Shown here in pieces: positions 44,856 to 56,214 of a DNA stretch of 64,000 bases. Location of the stretch: the NCBI GenBank assembly GCA_010015805.1, contig ML978127.1, forward strand, positions 248,001 to 312,000. The letters are read 5' to 3'. The position numbers and the translations under genes were made by a program. Under the pieces are notes generated by a model. That model was not told where the DNA came from. It saw only the letters and a list, made by a program, of their open reading frames with translations, and did no database searches. The DNA is from Rhizodiscina lignyota. Taxonomy: Eukaryota > Ascomycota > Dothideomycetes > Aulographales > Rhizodiscinaceae. Numbering within the stretch: position 1 is the stretch's first letter; each line of letters opens with the position of its first letter.

Positions 44856-46629
44856 GCTGTGGATGATGTTGCAATGGGTATCTGAGAAACTCGATCGCGC
44901 TGAAGACTGCGGTGGAAAGACGTTGAGAAGAAAGATATGCAATTGATCTGCGGAGCGAGGACTGTCTGGAGGTCCTTGAAGCTGCCACTACCCGTTGCCC
45001 AGAACGCCGGGCGTGGAAAAGGGACTAGAGCGGAGGCGTCCCTGGAGCTCGAGCGCGGGAGAGCGACACGACGGTGGATGATCACAGAAATGCAATAAGT
45101 AGATCTTGGGAAGAGAAGCGAATAGAATAGCGTGATGAATCTTGGTGGAGTTACGTGTCAAGGACAATACATTGCTCTGCGCCGGCAGCACATGCTCGCG
45201 CGGCGATGACAGCACCAGCCGCAATTCCCGCAGTCCGGAGAGCGTTTCAGAAACATATTCAGCACCGCCATGGGTCCAGCCGGCGAATTGTTTGCGCTTG
45301 TCGATTGGCCTTCAACGGGTTGGAGTCGGGCTTGCACTCGGGGAGCCGTGGCTGATCATTGCAAAGAGCAAGGGCGCTCGCTCCGCGGGAGGGCAAAGGA
45401 GGCCATTCGCTGCTTATTCAGGGGTCTGCCAACCCGCGCTTGGCATGGGCAACTTTAATTTGAGGTCGCCGAAGAGCCTCAAGACGACTGAAGTGCGTGT
45501 GTTGTCTGCCAGCCGCCACTCTGAGCTGCGATCGAAGGCGGCCTCGTATTAATACCCGCCCGCCTCGAAGGATTCGCTGTCTGAAGGATTGCAGTGAAAA
45601 GTGAGCAGTCGACGTGCAGATGCAATTTTCGTGACGCGCCCGGGGTGGAATGGCGCCAATGCATATTTCAGGAACAGGGCTGAAGCCACGGCACAGATCA
45701 CTGCCCCCTGCCCTGCTGCCCCAAATCGGGCGCCGTGGGACGTTGGAAGCATGGTCTCGGCATCTCCAAGGCATCGCGTCGGGTATTGAAGACCGTGGAT
45801 GAAAAGAGCATTTCCTGAAGACCGTCAGCTTACTGGACTTTATATTTCGGCAGGGTCGAGTCCTTCTGAAAGTCCGCAGCTCAGATTTTGGCTTTGGAAC
45901 TGGAATCTCGCAAAGGCAGATACGGTGCCCAATTTCGTCTCGGCGTCACTGCAATTTCATATGCATCTCTCTCCTCACGTCGCCCTATTTCGTCTCGAGT
46001 CGAGTCCGCCTCGTGATCCCTGATATCGATCTTCGCTACACTAGCCTCTTGCCGCCCAACTTTCCACCCTTCATGTTAGCTTCCGCCTCCGCCAAAGACC
46101 AAGAAAAGGGTCTCTGGCTTTTCTTCCTTTCCACCCCCTTTGACCTTCCTTGACTCAGCGATTCTTCTCTCTCAGCACGTGGCGCTCTGTTGTCATAGCA
46201 TCGTCCTGTGCAGTTCACTCGCCTTGGCATGCTTAATTCCTCCTCGACAGACACCATTCGCTCCCTTAGACGCCATTTAGGGCTTGCCATGACTAGTCGT
46301 GGAACAAGCAACCAAGGAGCTGTGGCTGCTATAGAGGTCGTGTTGCGAGCGATTCGTGGGCCCTATGTTCAATGGCGCAAACTCAGTGCTTCAGCTAGGG
46401 CACTCTACAATACGAGAATTCCGGTGAAGAATTCTTGTGGACGAACATAAATATGGGGAGCATCGCAGATAACGTCTCAGTCTCTCCTCTAAATCTATTG
46501 TGTGATATTCGCCACCGTCAGTCCCTACTAACTTTTCGTTCTTGACGCTCTTTTGAATATCATTCCTGCAAACTTCCGCACATCACAAATTCAACGAGAC
46601 CGAAGAAAAGAGATATTAAAATTAACAAC
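44856..46629. promoter_or_regulatory. Divergent promoter region, GNA1 / GPI protein
   Basis: 1.77 kb between divergent genes. A 136-codon frame at 45142-45552 on the plus strand and several on the minus strand have no domain, biased composition and no supporting introns, so none is called. The last 30 bases before 46630 are purine/A rich, as in a fungal leader. Confidence 0.4.
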
Positions 46630-47175
46630 ATGCGTGCCTCATTCGCTCTTCTCGCCCTCACGGCCGTTGCCGTCTCCGCCCAGTCCTTGGACAACAGCTT
46701 CATGACCGCAGTACCAGGCTGCAACGAGGGCCTGGAGTACGTCTCTACTCACTTCTTCTAATCCCAAAGTACTCCGCAGGACCATGACTAACGTATCCCA
46801 CCTAATAGCAAGTATGATGCTTGCGTTTCCTCCGCTGTCGATGCTGTCGACTACGAGAAAGACGGTGCTCTCTGCACGGCGTACAGCGGCATTGCGACCT
46901 GTCTCTCATCGTTCTGTGGCACCGCCGCGACACTCCCTGATTCTCTCACCAAGACGTGCCCTGGTGGCGGCTCTTCTCCCACATCTGGCTCTGGAAGCGG
47001 TTCGAACAACGCAGCAACGACGGGCGCTGGCAGCGGCGGTAGTGGCAGCGGAGCCCAGGAGACCGGTACCGCTCAGCAGCAGCAGGGCAATACGGCAAGC
47101 AGGAATGTTGGCGCGATGGGTGTTGTGATTGGCGGGATTGCCTTTGCAGTCGGATCGTTGGCTGTCATGCTGTGA
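46630..47175 (+). CDS. Small Cys-containing GPI-anchored wall protein
   Basis: Exons 46630-46736 and 46809-47175 give 157 residues. The signal peptide MRASFALLALTAVAVSA is followed by a short domain with six cysteines (PGCNEG, YDACVSS, ALCTAY, ATCLSSFCG, KTCPGG). Next come a Gly/Ser/Thr-rich linker of about 60 residues and a hydrophobic end (VGAMGVVIGGIAFAVGSLAVML) that signals GPI attachment. It should sit on the outer plasma membrane or in the cell wall. The family is common in ascomycetes but functionally unknown to me. The Cys count and length also fit a small secreted effector-like protein. Confidence 0.82.
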
Positions 47176-47426
47176 GAAGCAAGGCATTAGGCAGACCGGA
47201 TACCGTGTGCTGTTAGCGACGGAGTTGTTGTTGTAAAATGGGAGGAAGCTCCACGGAGCATTGTCAATCGCTTTGGTCTATCCTTAATATTCATGTGGTA
47301 CATATTGAGTAATACAAGTTGCGTCTCTCTTGACGTCGATGTACATTTACTGAGCGGGGTATTGCAATATCGAAAGGCCCTATAAAACGCCAGGCCATGC
47401 AAAAGATCAAAATGCCCATCCCTAAT

Positions 47427-49072
47427 TTATGCATGGTTCTCACCCAAGACAGCGCTCTTTGCATTCGAACCCCCTCTTGATTTCATGGAAGGGGTTCCAC
47501 CTATCGCCCCACGCCCCTGAGCCCTTGCGGCCTGCTGCACCAACCTCATCGCCCTTCTCGGCACCCAGACTCTGCTCCCGAGTACCATCGACATCGTCAG
47601 CAGTGCTAATGCACCTGCCTGATGGCTCGCCGCCAACCATGTTGGCACGAGATAGATGAGTGTACTGATACCCAATATGACCTGCAGCCACGTGAAATGC
47701 ACCACGCCCAATACGCCCCTCCCACCTCTTGGAATCCTCGCCAACGCAGTTCTAGTGCGCGGAGAAAAGCGCGACCACAGCCACAGCGCGTGTACGGCAG
47801 TGAATGTGGTCACTGCAAGCACCCTATGATCCAGCTGTACGAGTGACGGGTTGGCGGTCGCGTTGCGCCAGATCAGGTCCGAGCGGTCCTCTTTGCGAGA
47901 ATAGAAGATGTCGAAGAGTTCTGCTTTGGGAGGCGTGAGGCCAAGACCCATGTAAGGGAATTCGTTGTAGATGAGTCCGGCGTCTAAGCCAGCGACTAAG
48001 GCACCAGACATCGCTGTTGTAAATATCAGTGCGGCGAGCAAGCCGGTAGCTATGCGGAATGGGCGAAAGGCTGGAGATGCGAGATTGTTGAGCTGTTCAA
48101 GTGCGGTGACGGTTGGCATGGAAAGGAAGCGTCGCTCGCGCAAGATAGAGAGGCCCGTGTAGAGCATAGAGCAGTATACCACAAACGCAGCTCCGAGATG
48201 GATCGTCAAGCGGTATTGGCTCACTCTAGGCACCTCGCCCTTCGCGAACAGGTCATCCTTCAGTCCGCTCTTGACCATCCACCATCCAATGAACCCTTGG
48301 AGTCCAATGAGCCCACTTATGCCCACCAAGCTCGCAGCCACCGGTGCAGAGACCCGTCGGCGGGCAATGAAGTAGATGGTTGGGAGCAAAAAGGTTATGC
48401 CAACCACACGACCCCATACCCTGTGCGTCCATTCCATCCAATATATTTGTTTGAAAGCAGCCAGGTCCATGTTTGAATTAAGTTGCTTGAATTCGGGCGA
48501 GAGACGATATTTGGCGAATTCGGCTTCCCAGTCAGTTTCTGAGACTGGCGGGAAGGAGCCTGTTACGGGACGCCATTCAGTTATGCTGAGGCTATAGGTA
48601 CTGTTAGTAATTGCTGGAATGCCAATTGGACGATTTGAGTTGGGATTTGGGTGGGCGGTCTAGAAGTGATATTGAGGGAGATATACCCAGACTCGGTCAA
48701 TCTTGTGAGACCGCCAAAAACTACAATGCCAAATACACTTGCAGCGCTTCCAAGCAACCAGTACGCTACCGATTTATTGGAGCTATGAGGGAAGAATGTC
48801 CTTCTCGCACTCTGCCCACTCGTGCTTCCGCGTTGCGCCGCTTCTGCTTCCAGGAGGCCAATCGTGCCATTGAGAGGATTCAGTGTCGTTGCCTTGCCAT
48901 TGGACAGTGCTCTCGAATTCTGCGTGAAGAAGTTGGCGCTCTGATTCCTGGTTCTACCACCGAAAGGAGCTTGTCGTATGCCGTTCAACAGAGGATGTGA
49001 AGACCGGATGGCTCCGATATTACCATGGGCCTGACAGGTGAAAAATTGTCGACATAAGCGCGCGGAGGCCAT
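47427..49072 (-). CDS. COX15: Heme A synthase COX15
   Basis: Exons 49072-48687 and 48591-47427 give 516 residues over a 95-nt intron that falls inside GGLTRLTESGLSITEWRP, the family signature. The Ser/Arg-rich N-terminus with few acids is a mitochondrial presequence. Seven to eight membrane segments follow. Likely haem ligands are His in MEWTHRVWGR (EXXHR), YRLTIHLGAAF, VQLDHRVLAV and AASHQAGAL. Cox15 hydroxylates haem O to haem A in the inner mitochondrial membrane for cytochrome c oxidase. The start at 49072 was chosen over an upstream in-frame ATG (49201) because the presequence begins there. The C-terminus beyond the last helix is Gly/Arg rich. Confidence 0.95.
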
Positions 49073-49389
49073 GCTTGGCCTGAAGGAGCTGTTCTCTTTG
49101 ACTTTGGCGGTGAGATGAAAACGTAGATACGCCGTCGTGGTCAGAAGGTCTGCGGGTGCAGGGATATAGCTGTGCACGCGGAGCACCTGTGCGTCACGCA
49201 TGCGGCATCACTTGTCGCTTTGAACAACCCCCTCTCCTGCAGCAAGCAGGATCCCATCAATCATAGCAGCAATGATGTTCTCCAGCCGCTCCCTATAACT
49301 CGGCGCTGTTCGCCGAGCATGTCGTGCTGAGCGTCTGACCAGACATTCAGTGCAACATAGCTGCTCTCTCCGAAGATACGCTACCTGCA
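49073..49389. promoter_or_regulatory. Divergent promoter, COX15 / BTB gene
   Basis: A 317-bp stretch separates the divergent starts of COX15 and the BTB protein. No specific site was recognised. Confidence 0.4.
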
Positions 49390-52300
49390 ATGGTGGACGA
49401 TCAGATGGACGAGAACGATACACTTCAGCACCTGGTAGCTTCGTTAAATCTTGAAGCGGGGCGAAATAGACGCTCGTGGGCTTCAGAATCGACTCTCGAC
49501 TCTTCCACTACCGGAGGAGCTGCGTCCTCCGCCAACCAGAGTTATTCCGCAAGACACAGCATCGCACTCCCCACTCCATCTCCTTCGTCCATATTCTCCT
49601 CTGGAACAGATCCTCCTCAAGCGAATGCAGCGCGAAGCACTCCTGCTTTGACCTCGCCTACCGGTTCCGTTCGTCGACTTTCCGCTATGTCAAACACTGC
49701 CCGCACATCATCGGCCTCGCGGCGCTCTGCCCGCTTCGACGACTCTAATCTTTCAATCGTATCTAATACCAGAACATTACCAGAGGTAGAGAAGGATGTC
49801 GATGATCCAACTACGCCAGTCGAGTCCAGAGCAGCGGCAGAGCGCGAGTACACTTCTACACCAACTGCTCTCACCCGATTGTTTGCAGCGGAGATGATTA
49901 TCTCGCCTTCTACTTCGCGGCAACCCTCATACAACAGTTATACTGGTGCAATCACACGCTGTGAGTTTCACTGTGGTAGGACTTCTCACATTTGGCTATC
50001 CGCTGACGATGGAACAGCTCTAGCGACTGACTCAACGACACTTCCCGAACATCTCTACACACGCGGCTTCCTCGGCGGCAGACACAGTGATATCACGATC
50101 CTTGCATTTGGCAACAGTTATGACCTTCATCGCCTTATCCTCGATCGCTCTCCTTTCTTCAGGAACGGCCTATCGGAACCATGGGTCGAAGCTTCTGCCA
50201 AAGAGGTACCCCTCCATCCAGAAGAGCTTGATACGAACATCACGAAGATAAGCTTTGAACTTGCGCTGAAGAAGCTTTATGGCGTGGACATCAGTCAAGA
50301 GGAGGACCAAGAAGCGATTGGCCTATTTGCAACAGGATGCTGGTTAGAGATGCAGGATCTTGTAAACTCTGCCATTGAGTCGATTCTACGGCAGATGGCT
50401 CCCGAGAATCTGGCCGGGTTGATACGCTTGGTTACGAACAACTACTACGGCAAGTCTGGAGAACGTATATTGGCGAGCGCAAGAGCAATGATCTGCAGAG
50501 ATGGCTGGGAGATGCCATTGAAATACTGGGACAATATACCTGCAGAGGTGATCAACGACATTGTTGGTGGAGATGGCTTCTTTGTCCCTGGAGAGTGGGA
50601 TCGATGGGTACTTTCAAAGCGATTACTGGACCGGAGACTGAAGTACAGAGCCATTGACGCAGGAATTATGGGCCAATTTGACAGGGCACGCCCGAAGGCG
50701 CCAAATTCCACTGGCTTCATGACGCTCCGATTTGAACCAAAATGTCGCAAAGACTTCCTTAATTCTAACGCAAACGCCTTCTCTCTAGCTGAACAAGATA
50801 TGTCATGGGCATCACTCTACACTCACCAAGAAATCGAACCAATCCTCACACTGCTTGAACAAGGCGTACATTATCTCCACTTGGAGTTTGAACAACTCAT
50901 GTTCATCCGCCAAGCTCGTGATATCTTTGGCGTACCCGTTTTGTCAGAGCGTGTTGTCACAGATGCGCAGTGGATGCAATTAGAGCTTCGGCACAAAGTT
51001 CTGAGTGCGAGAGAGACTGACATGGAGCTCGGTTTAAGTGCTGCCATTGAGGATGCGGCGGAACAGCAACCTCATCCACTAGAGCAGGAACGCAAGACGG
51101 ACGATGCTGGAAATCTCATGCCAGCGATCCCATCTCGAAAATCTTCTTACAAGGGCAAAGAGAAAGCGACTGAAGGTGCTGATACGTCAGCAGCTGGATT
51201 GCGGCTCGCTAAGGAGGTCTTGCCAGTGAACAACAGTTGGGTCAACGCAATGTCGTCTGCGAACACACCCAGCGAACCGTCTAAATTCCCAATTCCGAGC
51301 CAGGATTGCAACATCGTCATTGGAGGAAACGCCGATCCTGTCATCACGACTTCATCCTCATCCACTCGTCACGCTTCGCAGCTCTCTTCAGACACTACTG
51401 ACCTTCAGTTCGCAACCGAATTTGCTGGCTCACCCCCGAACAATCGTCCAACAACTCCTGGAAGCGGCAGTGACAAAGGCACATCGGTCTCGAACACACA
51501 GCCGAGGCCAACAGCTTACAGTAATTTCCCACCTTTCCGCTTTTCCGCCGAATTTCCCAATCCGCGTTCTCTGAAAGAGAAGAAGCGGGTCTACTCACGC
51601 ACAGTCTTTTATGCCGGCAGTCTCTGGAATGTCTACATACAAAAGGTGCGATCCGCGAAGAACCCACAACTTGGTGTCTATTTGCATCGCGCAAAGGAAC
51701 GAGAAGTCGAGGAAGGAGTCATTAGTGGCATTGGAGCGGGCGCCAACGGTGCCAACCTGAGTGGTTACCAGGGCACGTATGCAGGATACGCTGGTCTTGG
51801 GGGACGAGCAGGAACTGTCGATGAGCAGATCGGTTTGCTGGAGCGGGAGATGCTTCTCCGCTCCGAGCGACGTGAGCGACGCCATGCTCGAGCGACTAGA
51901 TCTTCTGCAGCCGGTCATCGCAGCGTCCAGAGTCAGCCGGTAGATCTAGGAGCAACTAGACACAATGGTGGAGAAGAGTCCAGCGGTAGTGGCGTGGAGG
52001 CAGACACGGGTGCGCAGGCGTCTTCAACTGCCAGGCTCGCAAGCTACGGCCGACGCCGTGACAGGCCCACCCGTTCCAGTCTCGGAGCCGAGCAAAACTG
52101 GACGTTTCCCCAATTGACTTCTTTGTCATCTCCTTCTGGATCAGATACCGACAATTCGGATGACGATGACGACGACGATCTCTTTAATGCCTTCTCTACT
52201 ATTCCACCACCTGGGTACCTATCACATAGTACAACACCTGCCAGCACCTCACCTCCTACAACTCGCCGTCCTCGTAAACTGATGGTTCGCTCTGGAACCG

Positions 52301-52770
52301 GCGGGGCCACAACTAATACTACGACCGCAGCGCGCGACGGACGCCCTGACAGTTCAAACGGAAGACCAGGAATAACACGCACACCGACACTTCCGCCATA
52401 CGTCGATGGGCGCCCCACCATCCGAACATATTTCAAGATCTACTCTCCAAGCAAAGGTGGTCGTTTGCTCTCCGTATACGAAAGCGCACCCGATCGCTTC
52501 AACTTTAGCCAGAGCTGGGGTTGGAAGAGTGGCAGCCTGATGCTGGATGAAGGTTTTGATACATCGGGAACTTCGGCGGGTGTTGGAGGTCTGGAGAATA
52601 ATGTTGATATGGGAGCGGAGAGCGATGGTTTGGGTCTGACTGGTACTTTGCAATCTAACGATACGGGCATTGGCCTGGAGCGCAAAGACTCTCGCGAGGG
52701 GAAGAAGAGGAGGTGGAAAGCGAAAGGAGAAGGTAAACTCAGGTTCATGATTGTCATTGGGAATCTCTGA
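49390..52770 (+). CDS. BTB/POZ domain protein
   Basis: The frame is open for 1126 codons, but 49961-50017 looks like a 57-nt intron (GTGAGT donor, CGCTGAC branch site, ACAG acceptor), so 1107 residues are expected. The N-terminal 180 residues are Ser/Thr rich. A BTB domain follows: HSDITILAFGNSYDLHRLIL, SPFFRNGL, then a BACK-like helical region (ENLAGLIRLVTNNYYG). The C-terminal half has long disordered stretches, an Asp run (SDDDDDDDLF) and two conserved-looking blocks: KRVYSRTVFYAGSLWNVYIQ near residue 730 and TYFKIYSPSKGGRLLSVYES near the end. It may be a substrate adaptor for Cul3-type ubiquitin ligases, inferred from BTB. No metal or membrane motif. Confidence 0.88.
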   Translation: MVDDQMDENDTLQHLVASLNLEAGRNRRSWASESTLDSSTTGGAASSANQSYSARHSIALPTPSPSSIFSSGTDPPQANAARSTPALTSPTGSVRRLSAMSNTARTSSASRRSARFDDSNLSIVSNTRTLPEVEKDVDDPTTPVESRAAAEREYTSTPTALTRLFAAEMIISPSTSRQPSYNSYTGAITRCEFHCGRTSHIWLSADDGTALATDSTTLPEHLYTRGFLGGRHSDITILAFGNSYDLHRLILDRSPFFRNGLSEPWVEASAKEVPLHPEELDTNITKISFELALKKLYGVDISQEEDQEAIGLFATGCWLEMQDLVNSAIESILRQMAPENLAGLIRLVTNNYYGKSGERILASARAMICRDGWEMPLKYWDNIPAEVINDIVGGDGFFVPGEWDRWVLSKRLLDRRLKYRAIDAGIMGQFDRARPKAPNSTGFMTLRFEPKCRKDFLNSNANAFSLAEQDMSWASLYTHQEIEPILTLLEQGVHYLHLEFEQLMFIRQARDIFGVPVLSERVVTDAQWMQLELRHKVLSARETDMELGLSAAIEDAAEQQPHPLEQERKTDDAGNLMPAIPSRKSSYKGKEKATEGADTSAAGLRLAKEVLPVNNSWVNAMSSANTPSEPSKFPIPSQDCNIVIGGNADPVITTSSSSTRHASQLSSDTTDLQFATEFAGSPPNNRPTTPGSGSDKGTSVSNTQPRPTAYSNFPPFRFSAEFPNPRSLKEKKRVYSRTVFYAGSLWNVYIQKVRSAKNPQLGVYLHRAKEREVEEGVISGIGAGANGANLSGYQGTYAGYAGLGGRAGTVDEQIGLLEREMLLRSERRERRHARATRSSAAGHRSVQSQPVDLGATRHNGGEESSGSGVEADTGAQASSTARLASYGRRRDRPTRSSLGAEQNWTFPQLTSLSSPSGSDTDNSDDDDDDDLFNAFSTIPPPGYLSHSTTPASTSPPTTRRPRKLMVRSGTGGATTNTTTAARDGRPDSSNGRPGITRTPTLPPYVDGRPTIRTYFKIYSPSKGGRLLSVYESAPDRFNFSQSWGWKSGSLMLDEGFDTSGTSAGVGGLENNVDMGAESDGLGLTGTLQSNDTGIGLERKDSREGKKRRWKAKGEGKLRFMIVIGNL

Positions 52771-53245
52771 TTGCTTCGCTGTGGCGATGATAATCATCGT
52801 CTGGGAATGCTGCTGTCAAATATGGCGTTTGGTAGATGACGTTGCGTGAGTCTTTGCCACGAATCGGACGAACGACGACATGATATACCCCTTTTGCCCG
52901 CAAATATCCATTTTTCTTCCTAAATAAACACACGTGGCGTTTACTCTTCTTCTAGCAAACTTGACATTGCGCGTGTTAGTTGCGGGTTTCTCAAAAGTGC
53001 GTTGGAGATCGTCCTGGCAACCAATTTCTTCACAGCTTCACGTCGTCACTATCCCGCAACGCCAAGAAAAACAAGCAGGTGTTTTGATTGCGATAAATAT
53101 CGCGTCTGTTTCCTCACAATTCCATCCCTTCATACGCGCGTGGATTGGTCTTTCCAGTTCTCTATCTCAGTTGCTTACTTACCTGAACTCTTCGCCACTT
53201 CCTATTTTGACCAGTTCATCACCTCTCTCGGTTTACGCCACGACA
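52771..53245. other. Intergenic region
   Basis: Between two plus-strand genes. The frame is open upstream of 53246, but the ATG at 53246 begins a region of normal protein composition. A pyrimidine-rich leader precedes it. Nothing else was seen. Confidence 0.4.
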
Positions 53246-54569
53246 ATGCGTCCCTCTCCGACCGAAAGTCCAACGGGGGCAAGCTTCGAGCGCTCTGAAC
53301 CCTTCGAATTGGACTTTGAAGTCATGGACGAACAGGACTTCGAGAACGTCGACGTACCATGGGCTGAAAGCCCTAGTCCCGGCAGCAGTGATCCTTCACC
53401 TTCCGAGACGATGGATGCTTGGGGCGAGGTTACTCTGGAGCATCCAAATCCCGAAACCACGTTCCTAGGGCCAATGGGCGAAGACTGGAACCCCAATCTT
53501 AATCCTTCGCATTTTGCGCAAGCGGATGCGGAGTGGGCTCAACAACTCCTGCCCGAGAACGCAAGTATCCCTGATGTTGAATACACGGGTCTCATGCAAA
53601 GTGAGGCAGTCCTAACCGAGCTTCTCGATCCCACGGACTGGGCTTGGAATCGCACGCGACGCTACATGATTCAGCTCTCTGACAACACTTCGAATACGCA
53701 TACCCCTTTGCTCCAAACTGACGGAAGAGAACTCTCGCTGGAGGAACTAGCAACTTGGGTGCATCTCAGCACTACTTGGGAATACTTCCGCCAACTTGAG
53801 CATCGCCATGACTCTGCAGCGTCTGAGCAAGAATGGGCAGACATTCAGGCCGAGTTCGAGCGGCAAGTTGCTGAAGATACAGCCATGTGGCTGCTTCCAG
53901 TGTCGGAGTCTGAGCCAGCACCTGAAGCAGCGAAGGTGGTAGCGGAGAGTCCCGTGGACTCTATGGCGGCTCCTTCGGGCAGCGCCGGCGTCGCTGGCAC
54001 GCAATACGAGGCTGACGAGCGTATGTGGAAATGTTATTCACTGTTGACATTTGCGATGCAGAAGCTAACCTCTGAAAGCGGTAGCGCCAGTTCTTTCTCC
54101 ACTGGCGCCAGCCTTCTCTCCTTTGACGCCGCTTCCGAACTACACGATCGTCCCCACCGACCCAGACTCACCCAACACACCTTATGCTCCCGGTCCCATT
54201 GCACAATCTCAAGTCTCTGGAGACAATGATACGCATACAGCCGTAAATCCGGCGGAACAGGTGCGGAAGGAGATGCAAACCCATCTCGAGCCTCGCCCTA
54301 GCTCTCCAGCGCACAGTGCAACGGAATACCTATCACAAGAAAGCAGTATCATGTGGGAAGCTACGGACAGTATTCCCATTAGACGGGGAAAGGGTCGTCC
54401 CCCAAACCGAAGGCAGCGGAATGAACAAGGCGCTTATGGTATGTGTTCGCTCCTGCAATCAACGCCGATTAATAGAAGGACGATACTACCTCTTACAGTA
54501 GGAACGAAGAGGGTGAGCGCCGGTACAGGCCGCTGCAGCCGAAGCCTGCAGAGTGATAGACAGAAGTAA
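53246..54569 (+). CDS. Acidic hypothetical protein with AT-hook-like motif
   Basis: Exons 53246-54020, 54079-54438 and 54499-54569 give 401 residues. The first 170 are acidic and Pro/Ser rich with repeated Trp (VDVPWAESPSPG, MDAWGEV), like an activation domain. The middle holds a helical segment (WEYFRQLEHRHDSAASEQEW). The C-terminus carries RRGKGRPPNRRQRN, close to an AT-hook (basic-x-GRP). A chromatin or transcription role is inferred from composition. The 60-nt intron at 54439 keeps the frame and could be retained. The intron at 54021 uses the acceptor at 54078, since only that links the two frames. Confidence 0.72.
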
Positions 54570-55116
54570 GGCGCCACGCGACACGAAATTAAGGTATCGC
54601 ATCAGCTAATTTGCAAGAACAGGTGTCAAGAGCATGATCCCTTCAGGGGTAGTCATGATGGTCGATGGTTGCGATTTGGTTTCCGAGCGTGAGAACTGGA
54701 GGGTTGATGGAGCAAGTGCGCGGGTTTTCCGTGTACAGATTACTATTGTACTATTATTGAACATTGGTTTCGTGAAGGTTTGCGTAAAAGTGTGTGGCTG
54801 GTAAGGAGTTTATTGTACCTTTGCTATTCAACCCGTCACACTAGTGTCGTCCAACCATCAATGGTCAATGTGTCCATTGTGATTCTACACAATAGGTGAA
54901 AGTTCTCTCCTCTATATCTTCCTTCCTATGTCTTTGCTTCTTCCCTCCTTTCTTTCCAGAACTCTTCTCATCGGTCTTGTAAAGTCAACTTTCACATCAG
55001 AACACTTAATTTCCACCCGCGGAGCCGGCCTCTTAGCAACACACGCAACAGATCATATTCTCAATCCCACTCACCAGCTCCGACCAACTTTCCACCAACA
55101 ATACAGTCCTGACACG
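54570..55116. other. Intergenic region
   Basis: Between two plus-strand genes. The frame of the next protein is open back to an ATG at 54928, but the extra 63 residues lack conserved look. Nothing else was seen. Confidence 0.4.
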
Positions 55117-55920
55117 ATGTCTTCAACCGTTTCTGTTCCAAGCACTCCTGGCCACAAAAACACCAGCAGCCCGCCGTCTCTGCCGCGTACGAACGAAACC
55201 AATATCACAACTCCCACCTCTTCTCCAACACCCTCAGCACCAAACTTACTGCGCAAGAGGCGCGCTCCAAGCATGCTCGACGAGGATGACACTGTGGCTC
55301 CTTCCTCTTCCGAAGGCAATAGCACTAATAACGAAGACCGCCCTCGCAAGCGCGCACGCAGTGCAACCTACTCGCCCGGCCCCGACGAACCGATCAAATT
55401 CGACTGTGGCGGCCTTGTCATCCACACGATCGTGGATGGCCTGTGGAAAATAATGGGCATCGAGAACCTGGTCGAGATGTTCGCGGCTGAGCCCAAAACC
55501 CACGACGATCCAGCCCCGGTCTCGGAGGCCACGCGGGCCTTCATCAAGTCAGAACTGGGCCTTGTGCTGCACCTGGTCCCATGGCCAGCCTTCGGAGACG
55601 ACCAGCTGGAATGCATGCTCCGCATCGTGGAGTACATGGCCCACAGACACAATGACTATGTCGATGTGGATGAGCTGAGGAGCAAGGAATGGTTCCAGCA
55701 GGGATTCGGGCCCCTGCGCGAAGTCGCTGACTTCGCAAATTTCATGTTCTTCGACAAGAGCCTGGAGTTGGAGCAGACGGAGGAGGAGAGGGAGGAGGCA
55801 GAGAGAGAGCAGGCGGCGGTCGTGAAATACAAGAATGCTCTGAAATACGAACAAAGGAAGAAAGAGCTGGCGGGTTGGTACGCGACGGACTCTGAGGACA
55901 GCGGGTCAGATAGCGAGTAG
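55117..55920 (+). CDS. Hypothetical protein, possibly SKP1/BTB-like fold
   Basis: The ATG at 55117 (MSSTVSVPSTPGHK) gives 267 residues. The first 110 are Ser/Thr/Pro rich, with basic patches LLRKRRAPS and PRKRARS that could be nuclear signals. From about residue 115 the sequence looks folded: KFDCGGLVIHTIVDGLWKIM, then DQLECMLRIVEYMAHRHND, WFQQGFGPLREVADFANFMF, DKSLELEQ. This order vaguely resembles the C-terminal half of SKP1/elongin C (helix with IVEY, then a leucine-rich helix ending in a short aromatic stretch). The last 60 residues are charged helix and an acidic tail. The SKP1 resemblance is weak. Confidence 0.65.
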   Translation: MSSTVSVPSTPGHKNTSSPPSLPRTNETNITTPTSSPTPSAPNLLRKRRAPSMLDEDDTVAPSSSEGNSTNNEDRPRKRARSATYSPGPDEPIKFDCGGLVIHTIVDGLWKIMGIENLVEMFAAEPKTHDDPAPVSEATRAFIKSELGLVLHLVPWPAFGDDQLECMLRIVEYMAHRHNDYVDVDELRSKEWFQQGFGPLREVADFANFMFFDKSLELEQTEEEREEAEREQAAVVKYKNALKYEQRKKELAGWYATDSEDSGSDSE

Positions 55921-56049
55921 TCTGTCTTGTACCATTCCGCGAGTGCCTTCCTTACTTTGCTCGTATTTCAGAGCGTTCTTGTATCTCTTTTCAATAAAGC
56001 ATCAAGGCTTTGTATAGATATGTATAGTTAGCATCGAACGATATTCAAA

Positions 56050-56214
56050 TTGGTGCTCAACACTCACCCACGCTGCGATTTGTGTACCTCATGCGCCAGA
56101 CTTTGCGGTGGTGAATATCAAGGCATATGTGCTACGGTTAGACGAACAGGTATACAGTATCATCCTTTCCCTATATGCTACAGAGTCCTCTCTCTGTGTG
56201 CAAAGATGATTGAA
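56050..56214 (+). repeat. 165-bp tandem duplication, copy 1
   Basis: This unit matches 56215-56379 at a constant offset of 165 bp with no gap. Shared landmarks are GCTCAACACTC and GCTCAGCACTC, GCGGTGGTGAATATC and GCGGTGGCAAATATC, and TTAGACGAACAGG in both. In one frame both copies encode LDEQVYxIxxSLYAT. Differences include CA in copy 1 where copy 2 has CG, as C-to-T decay would give. Confidence 0.75.

Noticed and set aside
45142-45552. 136-codon frame between GNA1 and the GPI protein
   Set aside because: No motif, no intron support and several competing frames on both strands in the same place.
48686-49201. COX15 start at 49201
   Set aside because: The in-frame ATG at 49072 begins a typical mitochondrial presequence; the extra 43 residues look like leader.
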